In this document: piece after piece, positions 34,971 through 47,435 of the stretch | How positions within the stretch are numbered: position 1 is the first letter of the stretch | Layout: each line of letters opens with the position of its first letter | Position numbers and translations under genes: made by a program | Origin: Cepaea nemoralis | Taxonomy: Eukaryota > Mollusca > Gastropoda > Stylommatophora > Helicidae | Length of the DNA stretch: 64,000 nucleotides | NCBI GenBank assembly: GCA_014155875.1 | Contig: JACEFZ010013563.1 | Coordinates: 62,001 to 126,000 of the forward strand | Direction of reading: 5' to 3' | Notes under the pieces: generated by a model | The model's database searches: none | Seen by the model: the letters and a program-made list of their open reading frames with translations, nothing else | Told to the model about the DNA's origin: nothing

Positions 34971-36486
34971 ACGGAGCTTGCAGTGTTGAAACATTGTATA
35001 TATTGCATTAACAAGTACAATTTATTCAATCTTAGCAGTAACAGTATTTATGCTTTTGGATATTAGATTATTGTGTTAACTGTGAGTAGGCAGTGTCATT
35101 AAATTAAACATTTAACAACTGATATAACTAATTGCTTCTTTAGAAAAAAGTTGGCGAGTTATGTCCCTTGCATACAATAACATGAATATTATGTTCCCGT
35201 GAAAAGGAGGTATTTGTTTCCCCTTGTAACCACACACACAATTTATATCTTAATATAGCAAAAACAAAGATAATGCATACAGACAAAACTACTATGGAGA
35301 AAGAAATATATGTTAATGGGGGAAAATTTGAGGTGGTGAAAAATTGTGAATATCTTGGGTCACTGATTACCAATAATGGTAACACAATGACATAAATTAA
35401 ACGGCAACTATCAATTGCTCTTCAAAGACTAAAACAATTGAATAAATTATGGAGTGGGACAGACAGAATGACAAAAATTAGATTTTTAAGAGCATGCATC
35501 TTTCCCATTGCAACATGCGCCTGTGAGACATGGACACTTACTAAACAAGCTGAACAGCGCATAAATGCCTTTGAATATAAATGTTATAGAGTTCTAAGAA
35601 TATCTTGGGTAAAGAAAAGAACAAATGCATCCATAATTCAAGAATCGAATATTTAAGAAGGTTGGCTGTCAAAGACGATAAAACAAAGAAAATAGAAATA
35701 TTTTGGTCACTTGAAACGTCACGAAAGTTTGGAGAGAACAATAATGGAAGGATATATGCCTGGGAAGTGAGGAAGAGGAAGGCCAAAGAGAAGATGGGTG
35801 CAGGACGTGGCGGATGATCTCCAGATGGATGTATCAGACGCGGGACATCTTGCTTATGATCGAGAGGTTTTCGGGAAGGTTGTTATGGGAGCGAGGTTCT
35901 GTATTCTGTAAAGGACATGCTACTGAATGAATGAATGAATGTAACAACACATGTCATCAATTATAGAAGGCTGCAGGAAAATACGATTAAAGACGAATTC
36001 AATCAAGAAATCAAAAATCTACATAAGAACATCCCTGATTACCACTCAAGCGTAGATAAGGAATGGACATGTTTCAAGGCTGCCATGCTGGACACACTGG
36101 AAAGTAAACGTGGAACAAAGAAAGTAGTAAATAGGAAAAGAGCGCTGCAGAAATACCAAAATGCAAGGACAGAACATAACTTTGAAGAATACAAGAAATT
36201 CAGAAACGAAGCAAACAGAGCAGTAAAACATGCAGACGAAAAGGAGTGGAAAAGATTCTGTCAAACACTCAGTCCAGATACACCAGCCACAAAGGTGTGG
36301 AAACAAATAAAAGCTATTCAATGAAATAAAAAGACCAGCAAAATCTCAACCATCAAAAGCACAAAACTAGCACTAACAGACCAGGACAAAGCCAAAGTGT
36401 TTGGAGATTACTTCCACGAAGTCTGCTGTAACAAAAGACTAGGAAGCAAAGAAAGACAAAGAAGGGAGGAACTGTCACAAGAGCTA
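34971..36486 (+). mobile_element. LINE composite, copy 1 (direct duplicate of 42699-44215)
   Basis: Starts acggagcttgcagtg and contains two joined LINE pieces. An RTE-type RT C-terminus (EYLGSLI; ACETWTLTKQAEQRINAFEYKCYR; RRLAVK) ends in a (GAAT)n tail near 35925-35940. Then comes the linker region of an I-like LINE (35935-36480). Frames are broken: a stop at 36322 where copy 2 has Gly, and a 4-base loss near 35590. It ends where the AT-rich palindrome region begins. Confidence 0.8.
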
Positions 36487-36495
36487 CGAATAAAA

Positions 36496-37165
36496 TAAAT
36501 ATTTTTTTTTTAAAACTTTTATTGAGTGTTAAAGAAAACTTTGCATTTGTATTGTTCGTGTTGTTACAGAGCGATGCATGTGGAAGTGTAGGTGACATAT
36601 GCGAAAATTTTTACAACATTTATTTCAACATTTTTACATTTGAAATGAAGGGTAACGGAAAACGAGTACAAACAACAACAAGACGGTAGTATACCATTAT
36701 TTTCTTTCTGCCACCCTTTCACCTGTCAGCTCCAACCCCACCAATACCATTCTCACCACTTGGTAATGAGGAAAAGGGCAGTAAAACTTGTTAAAACCGA
36801 CCGGTGAAGGCAGCAGCAGCATCAAAACGAACAGTATCGAAAAGGTGGGAAGGGGGGGGAAGGGGGGGGGGGTGTCAAGGAGTTTCCTAGTTTACAATGC
36901 AGAAAGGTAGTTGTTGCATTTGTATTGTTTGTGTTGTTACATGCGTACTGTGTGTTCAGTATTTGTATGCGTGTTTTTACAGAGCGGTGCATGTGGGCGT
37001 GTAGGTGACATATGCGCAAAAATTACAAATATTTTATACATTTAAACATTTCTCCATTGACATTGTTGTAAGGAAATACTTTAAATCAAAAGCGTGATGG
37101 TAGCGGGCTGTTAATTTTTCCCCTGCCGCCCCGCTCTCCTGTTAGCTCCAAAAACTCCTACCAAG
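36496..37165 (-). repeat. Two tandem T-run/agagcg modules
   Basis: Modules at about 36496-36850 and 36905-37165 share tgcatttgtattgtt-gtgttgttac, agagcg-tgcatgtgg and gacatatgcg with the module at 39489-39760. The minus strand ends with an aataaa-like signal and poly(A) at 36499-36510, suggesting a retroposed 3' end. Confidence 0.65.
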
Positions 37166-37189
37166 TCAACACGGCGATGCTGGTTTTTC

Positions 37190-37325
37190 CGAAAAAGGTA
37201 TAGGGGCCGGTCGTTCAGAAAGCAATGGCAAACTACTGAACGTAACGCTTGCCTAGTACATCAACAGCAGCTGAAAATGCTGGTGTTGACTGCAACGTCC
37301 CGTAAGGGATACACAACACTTTAAA
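37190..37325 (+). mobile_element. SINE-B 3' part, 5'-truncated
   Basis: Contains gccggtcgttcagaaagcaa and agctgaaaatgctggtgttg followed by cgtcccgtaagggata. The tRNA-like head is missing. Confidence 0.75.
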
Positions 37326-39488
37326 ATTAATGATATCACCATAATTAATTTACAACTTCATCCCCCATGTCCCCCCCCCCCTTTTTTTTTGTTTAAGGTT
37401 TTGTTGCTTTTGCTACTACCCCCACTATTTTGTTTCAAACATTTGCCCTGCCTGTACCATCATTAGAGTGGTCATAGGAACATTGGGGCAGTGAAACCAA
37501 TTGGTGAGAGAGTAGCGAGGAAACAACATGTAAAGACTTTCCCCTATCCTTGTAGTCAATACTTACCTTATCATCCTTAGTATCATTGATTTTATAAGTA
37601 TTATGGATATCATCACTATTTATTTTACAAACTTCATCTCCCCTGCGCCCCCCGTTTGCTTTTGGTTTGCTACCCTTGCTGCTACCCCAACTGGTTGGTT
37701 CAAACATTTGTCCTGCCTGTACCATCATCACCCTTTTCTTTGTATTCAGTACTTACCTTAGTATCCTTAGTATCATTAATGTTATAAGTATTAGTGATAT
37801 CATCATTATTTTTTACAACTTCATCTCCCCTAGCATGAGGCTTGGGTGGGGTGAAACCAGTTGAGGAGAGCGTAGCGAGTGAGAAAATAATGTAAAGACT
37901 TCCCCCTTTCCTTGTATTCAGTATTTACCTTATTATCCTTATTATCATCTTTATTAATTTACAACTTCATCTCCCCTAGTGCCCCTTTTTGCTTATGGTT
38001 TTGTTGCCTTTGGTACCACCCCCACTGGTCAGTTCAAACATTTGCCCTGCCTGTACCATCATTAAGGGTGGTCGGAGGGGCATTGGAGTGAAAGCGATTA
38101 GTGGGAGTGTGGCAAAGTAAACAAACATGTAAAGATGTCCCTTTCTCCTTGTCACCCCTTTTGAATCATGTGAGGGAGTGTTGAAGGAATAAATACAAAA
38201 TCACATATGTTTACCAAATCAATAATACTGAAATAAATTTGTGCAAATACAAATGATTGAGGGAATGAGGGGGGAAAAAAACCCAACTCCCTGTACTACA
38301 ACTATTATTAAAAACTATATTTGGCTTGTGTATGTACACTGCTATGCTATGTTAACACCATTACAAAGAGAATCATCCTAGCAAATGGAAACCACAATTT
38401 GCAAAAAGTTTATCATTCTCATAACCATTATTACCATTGCTAGTTTTTTTTATATTGGCTATTATTACCCTCAGTATGTCTCTTCTTGTCATTATTATTA
38501 TTGTCATCATTAGTAATAAACAAAATCCCTTTCCTATGTGCCCCCCATCCCCTTGCTCATTGTTTGTTGCTGCCTTTGCTGATACCCACACCGGTTTGGT
38601 TCAAATATATATCCTGCCTTTACCATCATTGCCTAGAGAGGAGTGGTAGGGCATTGGTGGAGTGGAACCAGATTGGTGAGAGGGTGGCAAGGGAAACACA
38701 AATGTAAAGATTGGAAAATGTTGTGCAAATACTGATGCTTGTTTTACTTTTTACAATAAGTTAAAAAAACAAAAAAAAAGGAAGGGAAAAAATGAATGAA
38801 CCCTTACAAATAAGACCAAAAAATAAGCAAGGAGAAAAAGATAACCAACCCCTTTTACTTACTGCTACTATTATTGAAAATTGCATGTAGCAAGAATATG
38901 TAAAAATAAAAAAAAATAAAAAAATAAGCAAGGAGAAAAAAAGATAACCATATCCTTTTTACACCTACTATATTATTAAAGGGTGCAGGATGAAATTGTT
39001 ATTGTATGTACCTGCCATAATTTAACACAATTTCTAAGAAAATCATTTTAGCAAATGGAATCACATGTTTGGAAAATGTGATCATTATCATAACAAATTT
39101 TATCATTGTGATTATTAGCATTGCTGTTATCACCCTTAGTAGTGTTTATTCCTAGTAATTATTATTATAAGATGTATTTCATGTAAACACCATACCTAAG
39201 AAAGTCATTTTAACACATGAAATCACATGTTTAACTAGCATTATTATCATTGCTGTTATTATCATTGCCTTTAATTTTATCACCCTTCTTAGCAGTTTTA
39301 TTCCTTGTCATTATAATATTATTCATGTATTTGGATGTTATTTGCATTATTATCATTGTAATCATTATTAATATCACATCCCCCTTTCCCACCTTTTGAT
39401 ACTGTGATTGTTATTACTGCTGCCGCGCTCACCGTTTTGTTTCAGTTCTGCACCGCCATGTTTATCATCACCGAGGGAATAAAATAAA

Positions 39489-39755
39489 TATTTTTTTTTT
39501 TTATAAACGTTTATTGAGTGTTAAGAAACATTTGCATTTGTATTGTTCGTGTTGTTACAGAGCGTTGCATGTGGAAGTGTAGGTGACATATGCGCAAACA
39601 TTACAAATATTTTATACATTTAAACATTCCTCCATTGACATTGTTGTAAGGAAATATTTTATATCAACAGCGTGGTGGTAGTGGGCTGTTATTATTTCCC
39701 TTGCCGCCCCGCTCTCCTGCCAGCTCTAAAACTCCTACCAAGTACCATCCCTATC
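39489..39755 (-). repeat. T-run/agagcg module at the palindrome centre
   Basis: Begins with T-run 39490-39502 and carries the same module as 36496-37165. It occupies the spacer of the large inverted repeat and has the same orientation as the left-side modules. Confidence 0.7.
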
Positions 39756-42350
39756 CCTCGGTGATGATAAACATGGCGGTGCACAAAATGTTTAGAACCA
39801 ACCGGCGAGGGTGGCAGCAAAGACAACAATCACAGTATCAAAAAGGTGGGAAAGGGGGATGTGCAGTTTACGGGTTTACAAAGCCATATATATTTATAAT
39901 GATTACAATGATACTAATGCAAATAACAACCAAATACATAATTAATAATATTAATAATGACAAGGAATAATTTAAAAATGCTAAGGTTGATAACAATAAC
40001 ATTGTTTTTGTTAAACAGCAATGATAATAAGCAGCGATGATAATAATATTAATAGTTAAACCTGTGATTCCATTTGCTAAAATGATTATCTTAGGAATGG
40101 TGTTTACATGAAATACATCTATAATAATGACAAGAATAAAAGCTGCTAAGGGTGATAACAGTAACAGCAATGATAATAAACAGCAATGATAATAAATAGT
40201 TAAAACTTGTGGTTCCATTTGCTAAAATGATTTTCCTAGGTATGGTGTTTACATGAAATACATCTATAATAATAATGACAAGGACTAAAACTGCTAAGGG
40301 TGATAACAATAACAGCAAGGATAAATAGACAGCAAAGATAATAATAGTTAATCATGTGATTCCATTTGCTAAAATGCTTATCCTAGGAATGGTGTTTACA
40401 TGAAATGCATCTAAAATAATAATGGCAAGGAATAAAACTACTAAGGGTGATAACAGCAATGCTAATAAATGCAATGATAAGTACTCAATGAAAATAGTGA
40501 TAGTCCCACTCTCACCCATTTGACCCACCACACTAATGGGTAATGATGGTAAAGGCAGGATAAATTTTGGAACCAAAGGGTGAGGGTGTCAGCAAAGGCA
40601 ACAAACAAACCATGAGTGAGGGAAAGGGGGGGGGGGGGGTCTCATGGGAGATGAGGTTATATATTAATAAAGGTTACTATATTAATAATGCAACTAAAAC
40701 CAAATACTTCAATGATAATGATGACTAACATTTACCTACTAAGGGTGATAACAGTACTGATAGTAACAGCAATGATAATAATAGTTATGATAATGATCCC
40801 ACTTTCCAAATCTGTGATTCCATTTGCTAGAATGATTTTCCTAGGAATGGTGTTAGCATAGCATAGTAGGTACATATAAATTGCAACATAGTAGAAGTAA
40901 AAGGAGTTGGTTTTCTTTTCCTCCTTGCTTATTTTTTGGTCTTATTTGTAAGGGTTCATTACATTTTTTCCCTTCCTCTTGTGTTTTTTTTTTAATTACT
41001 TATTGTAAAAAGTAAACAAGCATCAGTATTAGCACAAATTTTTAGTCTTTACATTTTTGTTTCCCTTGCCAGCCTCTCACCAATTTGGTTTCACTCCACC
41101 AATGCCATTTCCCCCCTCTCTAGGGCAATGATGGTAAAGGCAGGATAAATATTTGAACCAAACCGGTGTGGGTATCAGCAAAGGCAGCAACAAACCATGA
41201 GCAAGGGGAGGGGGGGGGCACATGGGAAAGGGGTCTTGGTTTATTACTAATGATGATAATAATAATAATGACAGGAGGAGACATACTGAGGGTAATAACA
41301 GCAAAATTATAACAAACAGCAATGGTAATAATAGTTATGAAAATGATAAACATTTTTACAATATGTGGTTCCATTTGCTAGGATGATTTTCTTTGGAATG
41401 GTGTTAACATAGCCTAGCAGGTGCATACAAATGCAAACTGCAGTTTTAATAATACTTGGAGTAAAGGAGTGGGTTATATTTTCCTCCTTGTTTTTTTTCC
41501 TAAATGTAGGGGTTTATTCATATTTCCCTCTTTGCTCTCTCTTTCTTTTTTTTTAAAATAAAAATTAACCAGATATTTGTATTTGCATAAGTTTTTACAG
41601 TATTATTGGTTTGATAACCATATGTGTTTTTGTATTTATTCATTCATTCAACCCTCACTCACATGATTCAAAGGGGGTGACTAAGAGAAAGGGAAATCTT
41701 TACATTTTTGTTTCCCGCGCTACCCTCCCACTAATTGTTCAATTCCATCAATGCTCTCCTGACCACCCTTAGTAATGATGGCACTGGCAGGACAAAAATT
41801 TGAACCAACCAGTGGGGTTAGTAGCAAAGGCAACAAACTGTAAGCAAGGGGGGGGGGGGGCGCGGGGAGATGAAATTGTAAAATAATAATGATGATATCA
41901 ATAATACTTATAACATTAATAATACTAAGGATAGTAAAGGTAGAATAAAGATGGTCATTATAATAATGATGATAATCATTATAATAAACAATAATAATAA
42001 AATAATAATAATAATAATAATGATAATAGTATAACAAATATGTGAGTTTATTTACTAAAGTGATAATCTTAGTAGTGGTGGTAGTATAGCACAACAAGTG
42101 CATTCAAAGCCAAACATTCCATAAATAGTACATTGGAATGGGAGGAGTTTAATTTTCTTTTCTCCTTTTTTCTTTTCCCTCTTGTCTATAAGGGTGAAAC
42201 CATCATTTTGAAACAAGTAAAACAAGCATTTATACTTCCACTATTCTTTACATAAGGGATTTTCCATTGGTCTTTTGACCATATGTGATCTATTTAATCA
42301 TCCACTCACCATTCATTCACACTTCACAACGTAGAAATCTTTCGCCCCCA

Positions 42351-42698
42351 GCGACCACTTTGTCAATGCACGCGGTTACATAGTTTATAGCCACGCCGAC
42401 GGAGGCTGCAATTACGATGTTACAGAACTGCCCCTCCATCTTACTACCAACACGTGGCGAACGAAGCATCTGTTCAACCTAACACAACAAGCCCTACTCG
42501 AGAACCAAGGTTTAAAGAGGTCGAGTTGAAATCTGATGAATCATCATTGACGAAGAATGACCCTGAACCGCCACAATATTGGCAATGCTATACCTGTAAC
42601 AGGTGGTATGAGCTACAAGACCATAGATTTCTACGTTGTGAAGAGAAACCAGAGTAAGAATGTCAGGTCGACATTCGTGGGAAGTCGTTAACATCGTG
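42351..42698 (+). other. Short unidentified frame with Cys pairs
   Basis: A 67-codon frame (42454-42657) ends in YWQCYTCNRWYELQDHRFLR followed by a further Cys, a possible small zinc-binding segment. I do not recognise it. It could be an exon, the N-terminal ORF of a LINE, or chance. It precedes the second LINE composite directly. Confidence 0.3.
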
Positions 42699-43676
42699 CA
42701 CGGAGCTTGCAGTGTTGAATCATTGTATATATTGCATTAACAAGTACAATTTATTCAATCTTAGCAGTAACAGTATTTATGCTTTTGGATATTAAATTAT
42801 CGTGTTAACTGTGAGTAGGCAGTGTCATTAAATTAAACATTTAACAACTGATAGTAACTAATTGCTTCTTTAGAAAAAAGTTGGCGAGTTATGTCCCTTG
42901 CATACATTAAAATGAATATTATGTTCCCGTGAAAAGGAGGTATTTGTTTCCCCTTGTAACCACACACACAACTTATATCTTAATATAGCAAAAACAAAGA
43001 TAATGCATACAGACAAAACTACTATGGAGAAAGAAATATACTGTTAATGGGGGAAAATTTGAGGTGGTGAAAAATTTTGAATATCTTGGGTCACTGATTA
43101 CCAATAATGGTGACACAATGACATAAATTAAACGGCAACTATCAATTGCTCTTCAAAGACTAAAACAATTGAATAAATTATGGAGTGGGACAGAAAGAAT
43201 GACAAAAATTAGATTTTTAAGAGCATGCATCTTTCCCATTGCAACATACGCCTGTGAGACATGGACACTTACTAAACAAGCTGAACAGCGCATAAATGCC
43301 TTTGAATATAAATGTTATAGACGAGTTCTAAGAATATCTTGGGTAAAGAAAAGAACAAATGCATCCATAATTCAATAATTGAATATTGAAGAAGGTTGGC
43401 TGTCAAAGACGATAAAACAAAGAAAATTGAAATATTTTGGTCACTTGAAACGTCACGAAAGTTTGGAGAGAACAATAATGGAAGGATATATGCCTGGGAA
43501 GAGAGGAAGAGGAAGGCCAAAGAGAAGATGGGTGCAGGACGTGGCGGATGATCTCCAGATGGATGTATCAGACGCGGGACATCTTGCTTATGATCGAGAG
43601 GTTTTCGGGAAGGTTGTTATGGGAGCGAGGTTCTGTAAAGGACATGCTACTGAATGAATGAATGAATGTAACAACA
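42699..43676 (+). mobile_element. LINE composite, copy 2: RTE-type RT C-terminal remnant
   Basis: Direct near-copy of 34971-35940. It encodes FEYLGSLITNNG, then ACETWTLTKQAEQRINAFEY, CYRRVLRISWVKKR, and, after a stop at 43376-43378, KLKYFGHLKRHESLERTIME and GRGRPKRRW, ending in a (GAAT)n tail at 43653-43668. Fingers, palm and endonuclease are absent: a 5'-truncated insertion. Confidence 0.8.
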
Positions 43677-45225
43677 CATGTCATCAATTATAGAAGGCTG
43701 CAGGAAAATACGGTTAAAGACGAATTCAATCAAGAAATCAAAAATCTACATAAGAACATCCCTGATTACCACTCAAGCGTAGATAAGGAATGGACATGTT
43801 TCAAGGCTGCCATGCTGGACACACTGGAAAATAAATGTGGAACAAAGAAAGTAGTAAATAGGAAAAGAGCGCTGCAGAAATACCAAAAGGCAAGGACAGA
43901 ACATAATTTTGAAGAATACAAGAAATTCAGAAACGAAGCAAACAGAGCAGTAAAACATGCAGAAGAAAAGGAGTGGAAAAGATTCTGTCAAACACTCAGT
44001 CCAGATACACCAGCCACAAAGGTGTGGAAACAAATAAAAGCTATTCAAGGAAATAAAAAGACCAGCAAAATCTCAACCATCAAAAGCACGAAACTAGCAT
44101 TAACAGACCAGGACAAAGCCAAAGTGTTTGGAGATTACTTCCACGAAGTCTGCTCTAACAAAAGACTAGGAAGCAAAGAAAGACATAGAAGGGAGGAACT
44201 GACACAAGAGTTAAAAGACACAAGCAGACGAGAACATCGAAGAACACTTTATGGATGCAGACATCACAACAGATGAGGTGATGACAGCGCTAAACGAAAA
44301 ATCCGAAACCGGCGGCAGGGGCGGACATTCTAAATTATACTATCCTCAAAAAGCTCCCGAATAACACCATAAAACAATTACTAAGCTGTATAATGTAATA
44401 TGGCAGACGGGAAAGATCCCCAGACAGTGGAAAACAGCCACGGTGATCCCAATCAAGAAACTAGGGAAAGAGCCAACAAGAGTAGAATCATACCGCCCCA
44501 TCTCACTGACATCGCACCTGGGCAAAGTTATGGAGACTGTGATAAATAAAAGAATAACATTCTACCTGGAGAAGAATGAACTGTACAGCCATACACAATC
44601 CGGGTTTAGAGTCAACAGGTGCACGATGGATCAGATCATAAAATTGGAAAACCATGTAAAGAAAGGATTCAAGAGAGGGGGGAAGACGTTGGCTGTATTC
44701 CTGGACCTAGCCCAGGCGTACGATCAATGCTGGAGTGAAGCCGCACTAATCAAACTAAAGAAAGTAGGCATAGCGGGTAGAACCTACAAATACATAGAAA
44801 ACTTCCTCAAAGATAGAAGCTTCTCAGTGAGGATAGGGAATGAGGTATCCGACACATATGTGCAAGAGAACGGCATTCCCCAGGGCTCGGTCATCTCACC
44901 AACAATTTTTTCAATACTGGTGAACGACCTGACAGAGGAGATTCAAACCCAGAAAACAGGACTATCTCAATTTGCCGACGACTGCGCCATATAGAGGAGT
45001 GGCAAGGCGGCAAAGACTACAAGAGGATCCCCTCCAAAAACAAATAAACAAGCTAACAGCATGGATGGACAAATGGGGTTTCAAAATCAATACCAATAAA
45101 ACGGTCAGCATGGTATTTAGCAGCAAGAAGAAGATAAATCATAACAAGGACTGGAAAATAGAGATAAAAGGGGAAACCCTTAATAGAACAAAGAGCACAG
45201 TCTTCCTAGGAATAACCCTGGACGA
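43677..45225 (+). pseudogene. I-like LINE linker and reverse transcriptase
   Basis: 43662-44276 is a Lys/Glu-rich pre-RT linker. 44443-44994 is RT: SYRPISLTSHLGKVMETVI, TQSGFRVNRCTMDQI, VFLDLAQAYDQCW, IPQGSVISPTIFSI and catalytic FADD (44971-44982), followed by CAI and a TAG. The thumb (NKLTAWMDKWGFKINTNKT, FLGITLD) continues in the next frame until the SINE insertion at 45226. Confidence 0.85.
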
Positions 45226-45625
45226 CGCGAGGGAGCTGCGTGGTCTCGGGGTATGGTGTCCGCCTCGAGTGCTGGAGGTCCCGGGTTCAAGCCCCGGTGA
45301 TGCCGGGATTTTTTCTCGTGGACTTCTAGTAATAAATTTCCCCTGGTCTCTGGGTAGTGAGATCAGACGCCCGTGTGTATTGTTGCGCACGTAAAAAATC
45401 CCTTGGCAGTTGGAAATCGAAAAAGAGTAGCCTAACGGCGCTGCCCGGGCAAAATTTCTAGTTAAAAATCTACCCAAAGTATTTTTCTGGATCCTCGGCG
45501 GTGCTACGGAGTTCGTGCACTGAGCTGAGTTTTACCAGACTCAGGTTTGAGTTAAGAGGAGAACAGAGCACTTATGGGTTGCACCCGTGTGCCGTGATGT
45601 TGATCTATCGACTAAACTTAAAACT
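45226..45625 (+). mobile_element. SINE-A copy 2, 8-bp TSD
   Basis: Inserted into the RT thumb of the I-like LINE. The duplication ctggacga lies at 45218-45225 and 45626-45633, and removing the insert restores the LINE frame at LDEQMNW. tRNA-like head with A-box tggtctcgggg and B-box ggttcaagccc (45283-45293), shared body with copy 1 at 8136-8604, tail of ctaaa units. Confidence 0.9.
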
Positions 45626-47123
45626 CTGGACGAACAGATGAACTGGTCAAAACATATAAGCCAGACATTAGAAAAATGCAAGAAAGCAAGCAACCTACTG
45701 CGGGTGATAAAAGGTAACGGTTGGGGTGCCCACACCCAAATATTGCTGATATTCTATAAAGCATTTATCAGGGGCAAGCTAGAATACGGCAGCATTGTGT
45801 ACGACTCAGCATCAGAAGCCAACAAGAGGAAGCTAGACACCATACAGACCCAAGCGCTAAACACCATCCTGGGTGCTGGAAAAGGGTACATCCAGAGAAG
45901 CCATGGAGGTAGGCACTAGGTGTACGTCCACTGAGTCTGAGGCGTAAACAGCTGACGTATAACTACTGGCTAAAGGTAGCTCAAGATAAAACCATCCTGG
46001 ATACCAAACGTTCAGGGACAACCACAGCAAAAAAATGGGGGGGGGGGGGGGCATCCCAATAGTAAAACTGCAAAGACCGGCAGGATGGGAAGCAGCAGAG
46101 AAGATGAAGGAAGAAATGGAGCTAGCAGAGACCCTGAAACAGACAAGACGGTTCAAGCCTACAATCCCACCATGGGAACTTACAGCCCCATTCACTGACT
46201 GTAATCTAACAATGTCCATCACCAAGGACACGGAGGACACAGATGCAAGAGACTCTGCCGAGGAATACATAGAAGAAATCAGTAAGGACAACCTCATAAT
46301 ATACACAGACGGGCCCAAGAACGAACAGGGAGAGGTAGGAGCAAGAGTAGTGGTCCCAGACTGGAAGATGAAGAGACAGTTCAAACTAACAGACCAGACA
46401 GCAGTATGCACGGCCGAGCTGGTAGCCATAATGAAAGGTCTAGAGATCGCAGCCCAAAAACCACAACTGAGACTGTGTATATTAACAGACTCCCTGTCAT
46501 CAGTACAAACGCTCGGGAACTTCAATAGAGGCAACAGACCCGACATAAAAGAGGAGATACTAGCGACAGCCACAAACCTCAGGTACATGGGATGCCAAGT
46601 CACCATCGGATGGATACCAGCTCACAGGGGTATCCTGGGAAACGAACAAGCAGACAGAGCGGCGAAACGAGGAATAACCAGCAATAATAAAATCTGCACA
46701 GGCCTAGGTAAAGTAGAAGGGAAGAATATAGTCAAAAACTACATTCTCAAGGAATGGAGGAAACAGTGGCGAGACAGCGCTAAAGGCCGTCATGCCTACC
46801 AAGTATTGGGTGAACCCTGATACAAGCCACAAGTCAAGACCAACATGAAAGCACCGGCAAACAGACAGCTGTGGAGAATCAGACTAGGCAATTGGAAAGA
46901 CACAAGAGACAACCCAGTCTGCAGAGAGTGCCGAGAAAACAACACCATCGAACAATACTTACTAGTATGCGACAAGTACAATAGAGAGCGAAGGTACCTG
47001 AGAGATCACTTCGTCAAAACTGGGAAACCAATGACAATGACGGAGTGCCTGCACATAAACAGCAACCCAGAAACACAGCGACTGGTCAGACAGTTCCTAT
47101 GCAGAACAGGGAAGACCGTATAA
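45626..47123 (+). pseudogene. I-like LINE thumb, RNase H and Cys motif
   Basis: 45626-45919: post-RT region (MNWSKHISQTLEKCKKASNL, KLEYGSIVYDS). 46035-46820: RNase H with IIYTDGPKNEQG, a CTAELVAIMKG helix, ILTDSLSSVQ and GHRGILGNEQADRAAK-type end (here PAHRGILGNE). 46845-47123: CRECRENNTIEQ...C zinc-like motif. RNase H places it in the I/Jockey-related group that carries this domain. A run of G at 46037-46050 marks one frame break. Confidence 0.85.
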
Positions 47124-47131
47124 CCTCCCTA

Positions 47132-47247
<116 letters not shown>

Positions 47248-47435
47248 GTTTTTATGGTCTTAAAAAACAAAAAAACAAAAAACAAAACAAAACTATGTAC
47301 ATAAAAAAAATGGCAGGAAGGTGGGTTGGCTCCTCCGGCAGGGCACCTGAACTGGGATGAGACCGGGTCATCTTGTTGCTACACCAAACCCACCCGTGAT
47401 GATGAAAAACGCCAAACAACAAACGTAAAGGAGTT

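Larger units (their letters stand above)
36490..42350. repeat. Large AT-rich imperfect palindrome / fold-back region
   Basis: Left arm (to about 39478) and right arm (from about 39756) are inverted copies. For example, tccctcggtgatgataaaca at 39756 is the reverse complement of the sequence ending at 39478, and the phrase aaatccctttcct...gggcattggtggagtggaacc (38520-38700) recurs inverted at 41050-41240. The 277-bp spacer holds a T-run module. The arms contain about 150-bp internal repeats (ccatttgctaaaatga at about 40070, 40215, 40362, 40818), many gataat tracts and G/C-runs. No credible protein. Confidence 0.75.
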
